From positions 1 to 35,411 of the forward strand of contig DEST01000009.1 of the NCBI GenBank assembly GCA_002361365.1: a stretch of DNA of 35,411 nt. The letters are read 5' to 3'. Position 1 is the first letter of the stretch, and each line of letters begins with the position of its first letter. Below are positions 22,948 through 32,722 of the stretch, in pieces. The DNA comes from Alphaproteobacteria bacterium UBA3307 (GTDB lineage: Bacteria > Pseudomonadota > Alphaproteobacteria > RF32 > CAG-239). The notes beneath the pieces were generated by a model. That model did no database searches and was not told the DNA's origin. It saw only the letters and a program-made list of their open reading frames with translations. Position numbers and translations under genes: made by a program.

Positions 22948-25344
22948 ATGAAAAAATCTTTTTTGAATATTTTTTGTGTGGCGTTTTTGGGAATTTGGCT
23001 GAGCGGAATTTCTGCCGTTTGTGCCGCTTCAAACTCTAAAAATGAAATAATCGTCGACACTAATGTGGATTTTAACGCAATACAAGCAGAAATCGAAAAA
23101 ATTCAAAAAGGATTGAATAGCGATAATATTTCCAAAGAAAAACTCGATGAATATGTATCTTATCTTGGAATGACCGAAAATGAAATGGCGGAAAATCGCA
23201 AAAACCTTGAAAAACAAGTAAAGTTTATTCAAAAACAACTTGATGCTCTCGGTGCTGCTCCGCAAGAGGGAGAAACCGAAGATAAGGCTATTACTGCGCA
23301 ACGCACTGAATTGTCTGCGCAACTTTCTGCCCATGACAGACTGCTGAAAGAAAATGATTTGCTGGTTATAAAAATGGAAGACCTTACCGGACAAATCCTT
23401 AATGCTCGCAATCAAACTATTTATGGCGATTTGATGACCAAACAGTCGGCAATGATAAATCCGTTGGTATTTTTCGTAGGGCTAAAGGCATATATGATTT
23501 TCTTTTGGGACATGGTAAAATCACCGGTTGAATGGTATAACGGCATACCGCAAGAACAACGTTCGTACACACTTTTCAGCATCGGAGTGATGTTCGTAAT
23601 ATTGATGATTGCGCTGACCTTGGCTGTTTTTCTAAAACGTTTTATTTTGCGTAATTGGGGATATAATGAAAAAAATGAAACACCATCATTTAACCGCAAA
23701 GTTTTGGCGGCAATAGCCGTTGCTGTTGCTCGCGGACTGATTTTCGCCTTTTTGCTCGGCGGTTGTATCTTGTGGATGGTCAGTACAAAAATTTTCGGAG
23801 ATACACTCTTAAACACCGTGCTGATGGTGGCAGCCTTTACCTGCCTGCTGGCAATTGCCGAGGCTACCGTTTCGCGAGTGACATTTGCTCCGAATTATCC
23901 GAACTGGCGTTTAGTAAATATAGCAACAGAAAAAGCCGCTCGTTTTACACGAATGATTTTTATGTTTATTGTAATTAACTCCATTGCGGCTTTTCAGGTA
24001 GTGGTTGCCCAAAAAGAAGAATATTCCACCGAAACAACACATTTTGTAATGATGCTTTCAAGCTTGGTTAAGGCATTTTTCTTGATTTGGCTTGCCAAAA
24101 TCTCATTTGACACATATCGTGATGAAATAAAAGATGAAGCTACAGAAACCTCCGGAGAAGATGATGATATGTCCATCAACGGCGGATTCAGAATGATTTT
24201 ATTCAGTCATATTTTTTGCGTAGGTGTTTTTGCGCTTTCATTGTTCGGATATCCGGAACTTTCTTTGTTTATTTTTAATCATATTATCATCTCGCTGATT
24301 GTATGTGCTTTGCTTGAAGTGGTGCGCCGCTCGATAATTGATATAATAAAGCGTATTGTAATCGGTGGCCCGTGGCTAAAGAGATATCGCGGACGCAAAC
24401 GCCTGACAGAAAAAATGGATTTTTGGTTGAGGGCTATTATCAATCCGACAATTATCTTGGTTGGATTGTTTATGTTGCTCAATTTATGGGGATTGCCGGC
24501 TGATTTCATTTTGTCGTTTGCTAAAAAGATTCTGTTTGGATTTAAAATCGGAGGCATCGAAATTTCGTTAATCGCGTTGGCGCTCGGCATTGCTGTATTT
24601 TTCGGTTCTCTGACCGTGGTGCGGATAGTTAAAAAACACTTAGCGGAAAATGTATTACCTAAAATAGATATGGATGACGGCGTTAAGCATTCTATGATTT
24701 CCGGAATCAGTTTCATCGGATTTATTATCTCTGTTTTATTGGCTATCATTGCCGTCGGCATAGATTTGACCAATCTTGCGTTTATTGCCGGTGCTCTTTC
24801 GGTTGGTATCGGCTTTGGCCTGCAAGATGTAATCAAAAATCTTGTTGCCGGCATTATTATATTGTTAGAGCGTCCGTTTAAAGTTGGAGATTGGGTTGTT
24901 TTAAGCGGCGTGGAAGGGACAATTCAGCAAATAAACATTCGCTCAACCGAATTGCTTAGTTTTGATAAAACAAGCGTTATTATTCCAAATGCAACACTTA
25001 TTTCTTCTACCGTTACAAATAAAACACACGATAATGGTATGTCACGACAAAGTGTTTCTGTCGGGGTAGCTTACGGTTCAGATGTTGAAAAGGTTACTAA
25101 AATTTTATTGGAATGTGCCAATGCCCACAAATTAGTAATGAAAAATCCGGCACCGTATGTGGTGTTTAAGGATTTTGGCTCAAGCAGCCTAGATTTTGAA
25201 GTTCGCTGTTATGTCAGTGATATTCGCAAAGGCTGGGTTGTTCCAAGTGAATTACGCTATGTTATCAATAAGCGTTTTATTGAAGAAGGAATTGAAATTC
25301 CATTCCCGCAAGTAGTGGTTCATCGCGGCGACCAAGTATCATAA
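22948..25344 (+). CDS. Large MscS-family mechanosensitive channel
   Basis: 798 residues. A signal peptide (residues 1-27, ending AVCA-A) is followed by a periplasmic coiled-coil region (about 30-150: ENRKNLEKQVKFIQKQLDAL), several membrane helices, and the MscS core at the C-terminus. The core is recognisable from the pore helix FIAGALSVGIGFGLQDVIKN, then LVAGIIILLERPFKVGDWVV, VEGTIQQINIRSTEL and DKTSVIIPNATLI. The layout is like MscK/YbdG-type large channels that release solutes in hypo-osmotic shock. It starts 9 bases after the Asd-like gene, preceded by GAGGTG. Confidence 0.92.
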   Translation: MKKSFLNIFCVAFLGIWLSGISAVCAASNSKNEIIVDTNVDFNAIQAEIEKIQKGLNSDNISKEKLDEYVSYLGMTENEMAENRKNLEKQVKFIQKQLDALGAAPQEGETEDKAITAQRTELSAQLSAHDRLLKENDLLVIKMEDLTGQILNARNQTIYGDLMTKQSAMINPLVFFVGLKAYMIFFWDMVKSPVEWYNGIPQEQRSYTLFSIGVMFVILMIALTLAVFLKRFILRNWGYNEKNETPSFNRKVLAAIAVAVARGLIFAFLLGGCILWMVSTKIFGDTLLNTVLMVAAFTCLLAIAEATVSRVTFAPNYPNWRLVNIATEKAARFTRMIFMFIVINSIAAFQVVVAQKEEYSTETTHFVMMLSSLVKAFFLIWLAKISFDTYRDEIKDEATETSGEDDDMSINGGFRMILFSHIFCVGVFALSLFGYPELSLFIFNHIIISLIVCALLEVVRRSIIDIIKRIVIGGPWLKRYRGRKRLTEKMDFWLRAIINPTIILVGLFMLLNLWGLPADFILSFAKKILFGFKIGGIEISLIALALGIAVFFGSLTVVRIVKKHLAENVLPKIDMDDGVKHSMISGISFIGFIISVLLAIIAVGIDLTNLAFIAGALSVGIGFGLQDVIKNLVAGIIILLERPFKVGDWVVLSGVEGTIQQINIRSTELLSFDKTSVIIPNATLISSTVTNKTHDNGMSRQSVSVGVAYGSDVEKVTKILLECANAHKLVMKNPAPYVVFKDFGSSSLDFEVRCYVSDIRKGWVVPSELRYVINKRFIEEGIEIPFPQVVVHRGDQVS

Positions 25345-25421
25345 AATACACAATTTTACGCTTTGCACGAAAATAAATAAGGTTTTGATTTGCAGTGTGA
25401 TATTATTGAAGCGATGCAGTG

Positions 25422-26492
25422 TTATTTTTCCAAATAAATCGCACTCTTTTTATAGTGCTGGATTAAAAATCGCAACAACACGCCGATAATCGCCGCCACA
25501 GGTACTGCAATAATCATACCTAAAAGACCAAGCAACGCACCGCCTGCCAAAAGGGCAAACATAACCCATACCGGATGTAAACCGATATTTTCTCCGACCA
25601 ACTTCGGCGTTAAGAAATTACCCTCCAAAAATTGCCCGATTAAAAACACAACCACCACGGCAATAATCTTTGGCAAAGTACCATATTGTGTTACTACCAG
25701 CACCATTGCCATCAAGAAGCCGGAAATTGAGCCGACATACGGAATAAAAGAAATCAAACCGGCAATAAAACCGATTAAAACCCCGAGTTTAAGTCCGACC
25801 AACCATAAACCAAGAGAATAAAAAGTGCCAAGCGAAATGCATACCAACGCTTGCCCGCGCAAATATCCTGAAATAATACGGTCCACCGCTTGCATTCCTT
25901 CAATCATATTCTTTTTGTGTTTTTTAGGAACTAAATCAAGAATTTTTCCGGTAAAGCCATGCCAATCTCGCAGCATATAAAAAGCAACCACCGGTGCAAT
26001 CAGCAACAACGAAACTAAATTGACCAGAGCAAATCCGTTAGCAATAATTTTTTGCGCAACTCTTGCCACAGGTTTGAGCGATTCGCCCCAATTTCCGGCA
26101 AGTAAATTTTCTTTACCATCAATAGTCAGTGCCGGAAAATATTCTTGCAAACGAGCAATCAAAATTTTTATCTTATCGCCGAAACTTTCAACATATTCCG
26201 GCAAATGCGCCACAAAATCGCTGATTTGCGAAATTGCCATACCGCCAAGCAAAATCAAAAGCGGCAACAAAATCAGCAAAAATAATGCCAACACCAAACT
26301 TGTTGCTGCTGCACGAGAAATTTTGCCGCCACTCGTCATACGGTTTACCAAAGGATCCAAAAAATATGCCACTGCAATCCCCACCACAAACGGTAACAAT
26401 ACTGAACGCAAAGCATACATCAGTCCGCCAACAATTAGTAATACTGCTAAAATCAACATATATCTTTGAGTGCTAGTTTCTTGTTTATTCAT
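25422..26492 (-). CDS. AI-2E family transporter (PerM/YdiK type permease)
   Basis: 356 residues with about seven or eight membrane spans. Family phrases are visible: VLLPFVVGIAVAYFLDPLVNRM near the start, APVVAFYMLRDWHGF in the middle, GYLRGQALVCISLGTFYSLGLW, and FIPYVGSISGF and GNFLTPKLVGENIGLHPVWVMFALLAGGALLGLLGM toward the end. The substrate is not firmly known in this family. It lies 7 bases after the DUF2066 gene. In many alphaproteobacteria this pair is followed by the DnaA regulator hda, which is not seen here. Confidence 0.9.
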   Translation of the reverse strand: MNKQETSTQRYMLILAVLLIVGGLMYALRSVLLPFVVGIAVAYFLDPLVNRMTSGGKISRAAATSLVLALFLLILLPLLILLGGMAISQISDFVAHLPEYVESFGDKIKILIARLQEYFPALTIDGKENLLAGNWGESLKPVARVAQKIIANGFALVNLVSLLLIAPVVAFYMLRDWHGFTGKILDLVPKKHKKNMIEGMQAVDRIISGYLRGQALVCISLGTFYSLGLWLVGLKLGVLIGFIAGLISFIPYVGSISGFLMAMVLVVTQYGTLPKIIAVVVVFLIGQFLEGNFLTPKLVGENIGLHPVWVMFALLAGGALLGLLGMIIAVPVAAIIGVLLRFLIQHYKKSAIYLEK

Positions 26493-26499
26493 TATTTTT

Positions 26500-27543
26500 T
26501 TACCTTATAATAAAATAGTTTCCGGCTTGCTCGTGACTAAATCCGTTTTCTTGCAAAATATCCCATAAACCATCTAAAGAACCGGTATAGGTTATGGAAA
26601 AATTGACCTTGCCGCCGCCAAAGCTCTTTGTTTCTATACCTTCAACAGGTTCCAGCCCGGCAAGCACTTTGCTCTTTAACAACCAATCTTTCATATCCTG
26701 ATACATATAAACTGCATCAATACTCTTAACGCTATTATCGGGGTTATTATTTTTAGCCGCACGTTCCATATTGGCAATAAACATTACACTCTTTTCAATA
26801 GCTTTATCAAAAATATCATTGTTCTCGTCCTTCAAAACGGAAAAAGAATCTTCGGTTTTATTTTGTTCATCTTTGAGAGTAACTTTCAAATCACCATTTT
26901 TCTGAGTTTCGGCAAACACAACATAAACTTTGGATAGCCCATTATTTATTTGCTTAATTTGCCGATAAATTTCTTCCGGCATATAAAGTGCATTTTCCGC
27001 GCTTAAATCTTCTATGGCATAACGATATTCTTCTCCAATGGTGCGCATTTGCATCTGCCCAAACTTAATCAAACCTTTTGCGCGCCAATTTTGCCGCCAT
27101 AAATTATCTTCTTCCCACAATAGCGGATATCCCTGAGGCGTACGCAAAAAAACCGGAATAACCAACATTTCTTCCGCCTCAATTTTAATCATTTCATTTT
27201 CTGCCAAATATTCCTTAAGCAGTTGTTCATTGATTCTTACTGTTAAATCTGCAATATATTTTGTTCCGCCGGCTTTTTCGTTTGCCACTCCGACAGACTG
27301 AATAAAGTGTTGTACAGAGCCATCCTCAAGAGTTGCCAATTTTTCCACATTTTCTGCTGAGGTCAATTTACCGGCAATTTCTAAAAAAGCTTTGCGCTGA
27401 GCTTCAAGCATAGCTTGTTCTTTTGCCTCTACCGAATTTTTTGCTTCCACATCAACCGGCACCGTTATTTCATAACTTACTTTAGCAATAGCTGTCGTCA
27501 CACAAACAAAGAATGCCAATAAAATTAAAAATACCTTTTTCAT
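26500..27543 (-). CDS. DUF2066 periplasmic protein
   Basis: 347 residues with a signal peptide at about residues 1-20 (MKKVFLILLAFFVCVTTAIA). The family opening is seen: YEITVPVDVEAKNSVEAKEQ, AMLEAQRKAFLEIAGKLT, and later IPVFLRTPQGYPLLWEEDNLW. The C-terminal third (SKVLAGLEPVEGIETKSFGG) is a BON- or POTRA-like short domain by pattern. Function unknown. It is usually encoded next to PerM-type permeases, as here, which suggests a shared envelope role. Confidence 0.85.
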   Translation of the reverse strand: MKKVFLILLAFFVCVTTAIAKVSYEITVPVDVEAKNSVEAKEQAMLEAQRKAFLEIAGKLTSAENVEKLATLEDGSVQHFIQSVGVANEKAGGTKYIADLTVRINEQLLKEYLAENEMIKIEAEEMLVIPVFLRTPQGYPLLWEEDNLWRQNWRAKGLIKFGQMQMRTIGEEYRYAIEDLSAENALYMPEEIYRQIKQINNGLSKVYVVFAETQKNGDLKVTLKDEQNKTEDSFSVLKDENNDIFDKAIEKSVMFIANMERAAKNNNPDNSVKSIDAVYMYQDMKDWLLKSKVLAGLEPVEGIETKSFGGGKVNFSITYTGSLDGLWDILQENGFSHEQAGNYFIIR

Positions 27544-27617
27544 ATTTTCACCTTATAAAAAAAATTTCCTACAGAGTATAACAATTAAATCGGAAAATCA
27601 AAACTTTTTTATAGACA

Positions 27618-27645
27618 TTTACAAAGAACCGTTGTTTATTATACA
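27618..27645 (+). promoter_or_regulatory. Possible promoter of pta-ackA
   Basis: TTTACA (27618-27623), a 16-base spacer and TATACA (27640-27645), 34 bases before the pta ATG. The match is moderate. Confidence 0.45.
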
Positions 27646-27679
27646 TAATTTTTAATCTGATAATATAAAGGAACGAATA

Positions 27680-28684
27680 ATGGTAAAAAGCAAATATATC
27701 ACTTCGCTTTTGGCAAAAGCAAAGCAAAACCTTAAAACCATCGTTTTGCCGGAAGGTGAAGACGAACGTGTATTAGAGGCAGCGCATATCATCAATGAAG
27801 AAGGCGCAGCAAAAATCATTATCTTGGGCGATACGGCGCAAATGAAAGCTCATTTTGCATCAAAGGGTTGGAACACAGATGGTATCGAATTTATTAAACC
27901 GGAAGAATCTACGCGTTTGAGTGAATACACAGAGCTGCTTTACGAATTGCGTAAAGAAAAAGGTCTAAGTCATGAAGATGCCGCAAAATTGGCATTGAAT
28001 TACAACTATTTCGGAACATTGATGATAAAATCCGGTCACGCCGATGGTATGGTTTCCGGAGCCAACCACTCGACCGCCGATACAGTGCGTCCGGCACTGC
28101 AAATCATTAAGGCTGCCAAAAAAGGCGGTAGTGCATCATCATTTTTCATTATGCTTTCAAATGACACACCCTATATCTTTTCCGACTGCGGCATTATCAT
28201 TAACCCTACCGATAAAGAACTGGCCGACATTGCACTCAATGCCGCACAAACCGCCATTTTATTCGGTATTGAACCGAATGTGGCAATGCTTTCTTTTTCT
28301 ACCAAAGGCTCGGGTAAAGGTGATGAGGTGGAAAAAGTAAAACGCGCCACACAAATTGCTTTGGAAGCTCTACAAACCGAAGAATATAAAAATCTCGGCA
28401 TCAAACTTGACGGCGAACTTCAGGCCGATGCGGCACTTGATGCGGTAGTTGCCGCCAAAAAAGCACCAAGCAGTAATGTTGCCGGCAAAGCACGCGTTTT
28501 AGTGTTTCCAACCTTGGAGGCCGGAAATATCAGCTACAAACTGCTGCAACGTTTAGGCGGCTGTGAAGCCTATGGTCCGATTTTGCAAGGATTAAATGCA
28601 CCTGTTAATGACCTTTCACGCGGTTGTTTTGCCGAAGATATTGTCGGTGCGATCGCCATCACCTGTTTACAAGCAACAAAATAA
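27680..28684 (+). CDS. pta: Phosphate acetyltransferase
   Basis: Converts acetyl-CoA and phosphate to acetyl phosphate. The 334 residues correspond to the short single-domain form without the N-terminal regulatory domain of E. coli Pta. Visible family phrases are TIVLPEGEDERVLEAAHIIN, MVSGANHSTADTVRPALQII, FSDCGIIINPTDKELADIA, MLSFSTKGSGKGDEVEKV and DGELQADAALDAVVA, ending with NDLSRGCFAEDIVGAIAIT. GGAA precedes the ATG. ackA begins 13 bases after the stop, so acetate and ATP formation from acetyl-CoA is encoded as one unit. Confidence 0.97.
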   Translation: MVKSKYITSLLAKAKQNLKTIVLPEGEDERVLEAAHIINEEGAAKIIILGDTAQMKAHFASKGWNTDGIEFIKPEESTRLSEYTELLYELRKEKGLSHEDAAKLALNYNYFGTLMIKSGHADGMVSGANHSTADTVRPALQIIKAAKKGGSASSFFIMLSNDTPYIFSDCGIIINPTDKELADIALNAAQTAILFGIEPNVAMLSFSTKGSGKGDEVEKVKRATQIALEALQTEEYKNLGIKLDGELQADAALDAVVAAKKAPSSNVAGKARVLVFPTLEAGNISYKLLQRLGGCEAYGPILQGLNAPVNDLSRGCFAEDIVGAIAITCLQATK

Positions 28685-28697
28685 GGAACTGTGAATC

Positions 28698-29882
28698 ATG
28701 AAAAAAATTCTCGTAATCAATTGTGGCTCTTCTTCATTGAAATTTCAACTCTATAATGTTGAAGGCGAAAACTATGAAGTTGTTTCCAAAGGTATTGCCG
28801 AACGTATCGGTTTGGAAAATTCGTTTATCAAAATTCAATACGGTAATGCACCGAAACAGCAGCACCCTATGCCTCTGCCGACACATTCTGAGGCGATTCG
28901 CGGCGTGTTTAATCTGCTCTTAAACGGTGCGCTGAAATCAATGGATGAACTGAGTGCCGTCGGTCACCGCATTGTACAAGGCGGAGATATTTTCAAAGAA
29001 TCCGTTTTAGTGACAGATGAAGTCATTGAGCAAATCGCCGGTTTATCCGACTTGGCTCCGCTTCACAATCCGGCGCACGTTTTAGGTCTGAAAGCAGTCA
29101 AAGAAGTTTTACCTAATGTTCCGCAGGTTGTTGTATTTGATACATCTTTTCATCAAACAATGAAACCGGAAGCTTATCGTTATGCCATTCCGGAAGACCA
29201 ATATACACGCAACAAAATCCGTCGTTACGGCTTTCATGGAACATCACACAAATACGTTTCTCAAGAATGTGCCAAACTTATCGGCAAAAAAGGAAAAATC
29301 ATTACATGCCATCTCGGCAACGGAGCGTCGATTTCCGCTGTAGAAAACGGCAAATGTGTCGATACTTCTATGGGCTTTACACCACTCGCCGGAACCATTA
29401 TGGGCACGCGCTCAGGAGATATTGACCCGTATATTCCGCTGTATATTATGAAAAAAGACGGTTTAAGCATTGATGAGGTCAATAATCTGCTTAATAAACA
29501 AAGCGGTATGCTTGCACTTTGCGGATATGCCGATAACCGTGATGTAGAAAATGGTGTTCTGGCCGGTGATGAAAAGTGCATTTTAGCAACTGATTGTTAT
29601 GTTCACTCACTTCTGAAAATCATCGGCGGTTATATCGCTGTTTTAGGTGGTGTTGACGCAATTGTCTTTACGGCCGGTGTAGGTGAAAACGGTTGGTTAT
29701 TACGTAAACAATTGATTGAACGTTTGGCATATTTAGGCATTAAACTAGACGAAGAAAATAACCGCAAACGTGGTGAAACCGTTATGATTTCAACGCCGGA
29801 TTCTAAGGTTAAGGTATACATTATTCCAACTGATGAAGAACTGGTTATAGCTCACGATACAGTTCGTCTGGCTAATATCTGA
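28698..29882 (+). CDS. ackA: Acetate kinase
   Basis: Makes acetate and ATP from acetyl phosphate. The 394-residue length is normal. Signatures are LVINCGSSSLKFQLYN at the start, GHRIVQGG, FDTSFHQTM with the active-site Asp, RRYGFHGTSHKYVS, HLGNGASISAV, and VFTAGVGENGW near the C-terminus. It is second in the pta-ackA operon and is followed by a strong terminator. Confidence 0.98.
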   Translation: MKKILVINCGSSSLKFQLYNVEGENYEVVSKGIAERIGLENSFIKIQYGNAPKQQHPMPLPTHSEAIRGVFNLLLNGALKSMDELSAVGHRIVQGGDIFKESVLVTDEVIEQIAGLSDLAPLHNPAHVLGLKAVKEVLPNVPQVVVFDTSFHQTMKPEAYRYAIPEDQYTRNKIRRYGFHGTSHKYVSQECAKLIGKKGKIITCHLGNGASISAVENGKCVDTSMGFTPLAGTIMGTRSGDIDPYIPLYIMKKDGLSIDEVNNLLNKQSGMLALCGYADNRDVENGVLAGDEKCILATDCYVHSLLKIIGGYIAVLGGVDAIVFTAGVGENGWLLRKQLIERLAYLGIKLDEENNRKRGETVMISTPDSKVKVYIIPTDEELVIAHDTVRLANI

Positions 29883-29912
29883 TTAAAGTTCATTCATTGG
29901 TAAATAAATATT

Positions 29913-29956
29913 CCACGTTGTTGTTTTTACAATAAAAAACAATAACGTGGTTTTTT
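29913..29956 (+). terminator. Strong terminator after ackA
   Basis: A 16-bp stem (CCACGTTGTTGTTTTT with AAAAACAATAACGTGG, one G-T pair) is followed by TTTTTT. It closes the pta-ackA unit. Confidence 0.9.
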
Positions 29957-30024
29957 ATTTTGCCTTTCTTATCATTATTGACAAAAGATAAGAAATTTTA
30001 TACTCTATAAATAGGAGCTAGATA

Positions 30025-31200
30025 ATGACGGATGCGCAAATTGGTTTAAGATGTCCGAAATCGGACGAGTATAAATACGGTTGGAAGAAAGTGGACTCCA
30101 TTCCGGCTGATGAAGTGTGCGTTGTATATTTGGGCGGTGACGGTGCAACAGATGACCGCAAAGCCAATGGTTATACTAAAGTAGCGCAAAATGATATCAA
30201 AACTGCTTTACAAATTGATGTTCCCATTTATGGCGTGACTTATGATTTTGCAGGAAAGAATCCGAGTTTTACACGTAAAATACAATTTCTCAAGCATCGC
30301 GCTGCAACACTTTTATCCGCTGCTAAAGCGGAACAAATCAAAGAAGATGCCGCAGATGAAAATGCCGATGAGGCATATTTGGAAAAGCTTTATAAAAATA
30401 TTATGGAGCCGCGGATTGTTCCGACGCAAAAAGGACGGCGCTATTCGGCGGAAGAAATTGCCCGTAATATTCGCAAAATCACATTTGTAACGCATTGCCA
30501 CGGTGGCTATGTCGCTTATGAATTGGAAAAGAGAATGCGTAAACAACTTGAAAGTTTAGGATATTCATTACAGGAACGCAAAAACATATTGTCGCAAATG
30601 CTGGTGGTGGCACACGCTCCGTCTTGCCCGCTCGGCGTGCAGCAATCGTCGTTTTATTCATTCCGTTCGGCATACGACGGACAGGGCGAAACCGGTTGGG
30701 GAATTTTGCCGGAATATATTCGCAATCGCAAACTTGAAGAGCGGATTCGCTTTGCTGCTGATCAAAACGGCGATACCCCAAGAGCTGCACAGAATCGTTA
30801 TTTAGAATTAAAGCCATCTTATTTAGAGAAAAAGCGCTTATTCATAATAAAGCAAAAACACCCTTGGCTAAATGACGAGGACGGACCTTTTATGACCAAT
30901 CCTGACGAACACGGAGATATAACATACGGACACCCTCAGCAAACGCCTGATGGTAAATGTATGATGTTTTTCAGTCGCAATCTGATGATAAGCGGTGTAA
31001 AAAATTCTATTGAAAATGCACAAAAGTTTACACCATTACCACCGCTAGAAGAGCTGATTGCCGTGCACGATGTAAATATGGATTCGGCAGAGCGTCAGAA
31101 TTTTAACGCTAAGCTGGCATCTGTGTATAAAACACTTTGCGCTAACGGCAAAAAGTTGATTGCCGAAGCCATTAAAGATTTTCAAACACACGGCCGTTAA
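30025..31200 (+). CDS. Unknown protein with an alpha/beta-hydrolase-like nucleophile motif
   Basis: 391 residues, no family I can name. There is no signal peptide or membrane helix. Residues 151-161 read KITFVTHCHGG: a strand followed by a sharp HCHGG turn, laid out like the GHSMGG nucleophile elbow of alpha/beta hydrolases but with Cys158 in place of Ser and Thr156 in place of the first Gly. Residues 33-47 (VVYLGGDGATDDRKA) could form the oxyanion strand. An acid and a His are possible near the C-terminus (residues 289-300 contain PDEHGDITYGH). It has its own ribosome site (TAGGAG) and stands alone between pta-ackA and the DUF378 gene (convergent). A Cys-dependent hydrolase or acyltransferase is one reading. 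A secreted or host-directed role is possible but unsupported. Confidence 0.7.
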   Translation: MTDAQIGLRCPKSDEYKYGWKKVDSIPADEVCVVYLGGDGATDDRKANGYTKVAQNDIKTALQIDVPIYGVTYDFAGKNPSFTRKIQFLKHRAATLLSAAKAEQIKEDAADENADEAYLEKLYKNIMEPRIVPTQKGRRYSAEEIARNIRKITFVTHCHGGYVAYELEKRMRKQLESLGYSLQERKNILSQMLVVAHAPSCPLGVQQSSFYSFRSAYDGQGETGWGILPEYIRNRKLEERIRFAADQNGDTPRAAQNRYLELKPSYLEKKRLFIIKQKHPWLNDEDGPFMTNPDEHGDITYGHPQQTPDGKCMMFFSRNLMISGVKNSIENAQKFTPLPPLEELIAVHDVNMDSAERQNFNAKLASVYKTLCANGKKLIAEAIKDFQTHGR

Positions 31201-31209
31201 TAATGTCCT

Positions 31210-31395
31210 TTATTTAATCATATAAGCAAATAACGCCACACACGCCGCAATACCGATAACAATTTGCACGGCAGGAATCAGTGCCGGCAAAAAGCCAAAT
31301 GCAAATTTAATTAAATCAAACCCGAATGCACCGACCAATCCCCAGTTGATACCGCCGAGCAACCCTAAAAACAATGCTATTCTTTTAAAAGCCAT
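31210..31395 (-). CDS. DUF378 small membrane protein
   Basis: 61 residues with two membrane helices. The family opening (RIALFLGLLGGINWGLVGAFGFDLI) is clear and is followed by a second helix (VQIVIGIAACVALFAYM). Function unknown. An AGGAG lies upstream of the ATG. It follows sufD by 85 bases in the same direction and could be read from the suf transcript. Confidence 0.9.
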   Translation of the reverse strand: MAFKRIALFLGLLGGINWGLVGAFGFDLIKFAFGFLPALIPAVQIVIGIAACVALFAYMIK

Positions 31396-31480
31396 TTTTA
31401 TTCTCCTGTTCTGATTTTATTGTTTGAAATATATCTGTCGAATGCTTAATATTATGTAAATAAAACGCTTTATTTGAAAC

Positions 31481-32722
31481 TTATAATCTGCCTTTAAGCC
31501 ATTCGGCAACAGCGGTATCTTCTACTTTTTCAAACACTTCATTTAAATAGGCTTCTATCAGAATTTGGCGTGCCTCTGCAAGCGGTATGCCGCGCGCTTG
31601 CATATAAAACAGTTGTTCGGCATCTAAATCTCCGCTGGTTGCTCCGTGTGAACACTTCACATCATCGGCAAAAATTTCCAACTCCGGCTTGCAATCAACT
31701 TCCGCCCCATCACTCAACACCAAAGCGCGATGGAGCTGATATCCTGTAGTTTGCTGTGCATCGGGCGCAATATGAATCTGCCCTTGAAAAACTCCTTTGG
31801 CTTTGCCGTCAAGCACACCTTTAACCAATTGGTCGGAGTCCGTATGCGGTGCCAAATGGCGGATATTGGTGGTAATATCGCTGACACCGTTTTGCGCTAA
31901 ACGATATACTCCGTTAACCTCGGCAGAGGCATTTTCCTGAGTAAGACGGACACAACTTTCGGTTCGTGCCAATGCACATTCGCCGTGCGCAATCAAACTT
32001 TCGTATTTTCCGCCCGATTTTACTTGTACGCTGTTAAAAGCAACGTGATGCGCCTCAGATGCTTCGTTTTGCCGTTTATAATGTTGTAAAATCGCGCCGG
32101 TTCCTACATAAATTTCATTAACGATATTATCAAAATACCGTGCGTCGGACTCTCCATCAAAATCCTCAATCAGCGTGGCCTTTGCTCCTTTTTCAATGAC
32201 AATGATGTTGCGGATATTGCACAAGCGATTCATACCGGAATGTTGATGATAATGCAAATAAATCGGCATATTAAGAATCGTGCCTGCAGTAATGACGATA
32301 AATAATCCTTCGTCCAAAAAAGCCGTATTGAGAGCGGCAAAAGGGAACTCTTCCATATCAAAAGATTTATTTAAGTACGGCTTAATTTCCCCATCTTCTG
32401 TTGCCTCATATAGCGGACGGATAATTATTCCGCACGGCAAATCATGCGCAATATGTGTCAGTTTGCCGTTGCAATATTTTAGCTCAACAGCCGCAAACGG
32501 CAGCTTGCTTGCATCATGACAGTGTCCGTCGCATTCGTGAGGTGTTTCGTCTATTTGCGGTTTGTTGAGCGCATCTTCTTTAAAATAAGAATATTTCCAT
32601 GCTTCGGTTTTGGCGGTAGGCAATCCGATTCGCTCAAATGCTTTACGGGCTTTTTCCCGCAATCCTTCAAACCAAGGAATATTGTCGCCAAACAGCGATA
32701 TGTCTTGCTTCAATAAACTCAT
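31481..32722 (-). CDS. sufD: Fe-S cluster assembly protein SufD
   Basis: 413 residues. SufD joins SufB and SufC in the SufBC2D scaffold that builds Fe-S clusters. The beta-helix SufBD core is visible through IVIEKGAKATLIEDFDG, AILQHYKRQNEASEAHHVAF, GVFQGQIHIAPDAQQTTGYQ, and the end LEIFADDVKCSHGATSGDLDAEQLFYMQARG with the conserved His. Its ATG overlaps the sufC stop (ATGA). Confidence 0.95.
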   Translation of the reverse strand: MSLLKQDISLFGDNIPWFEGLREKARKAFERIGLPTAKTEAWKYSYFKEDALNKPQIDETPHECDGHCHDASKLPFAAVELKYCNGKLTHIAHDLPCGIIIRPLYEATEDGEIKPYLNKSFDMEEFPFAALNTAFLDEGLFIVITAGTILNMPIYLHYHQHSGMNRLCNIRNIIVIEKGAKATLIEDFDGESDARYFDNIVNEIYVGTGAILQHYKRQNEASEAHHVAFNSVQVKSGGKYESLIAHGECALARTESCVRLTQENASAEVNGVYRLAQNGVSDITTNIRHLAPHTDSDQLVKGVLDGKAKGVFQGQIHIAPDAQQTTGYQLHRALVLSDGAEVDCKPELEIFADDVKCSHGATSGDLDAEQLFYMQARGIPLAEARQILIEAYLNEVFEKVEDTAVAEWLKGRL

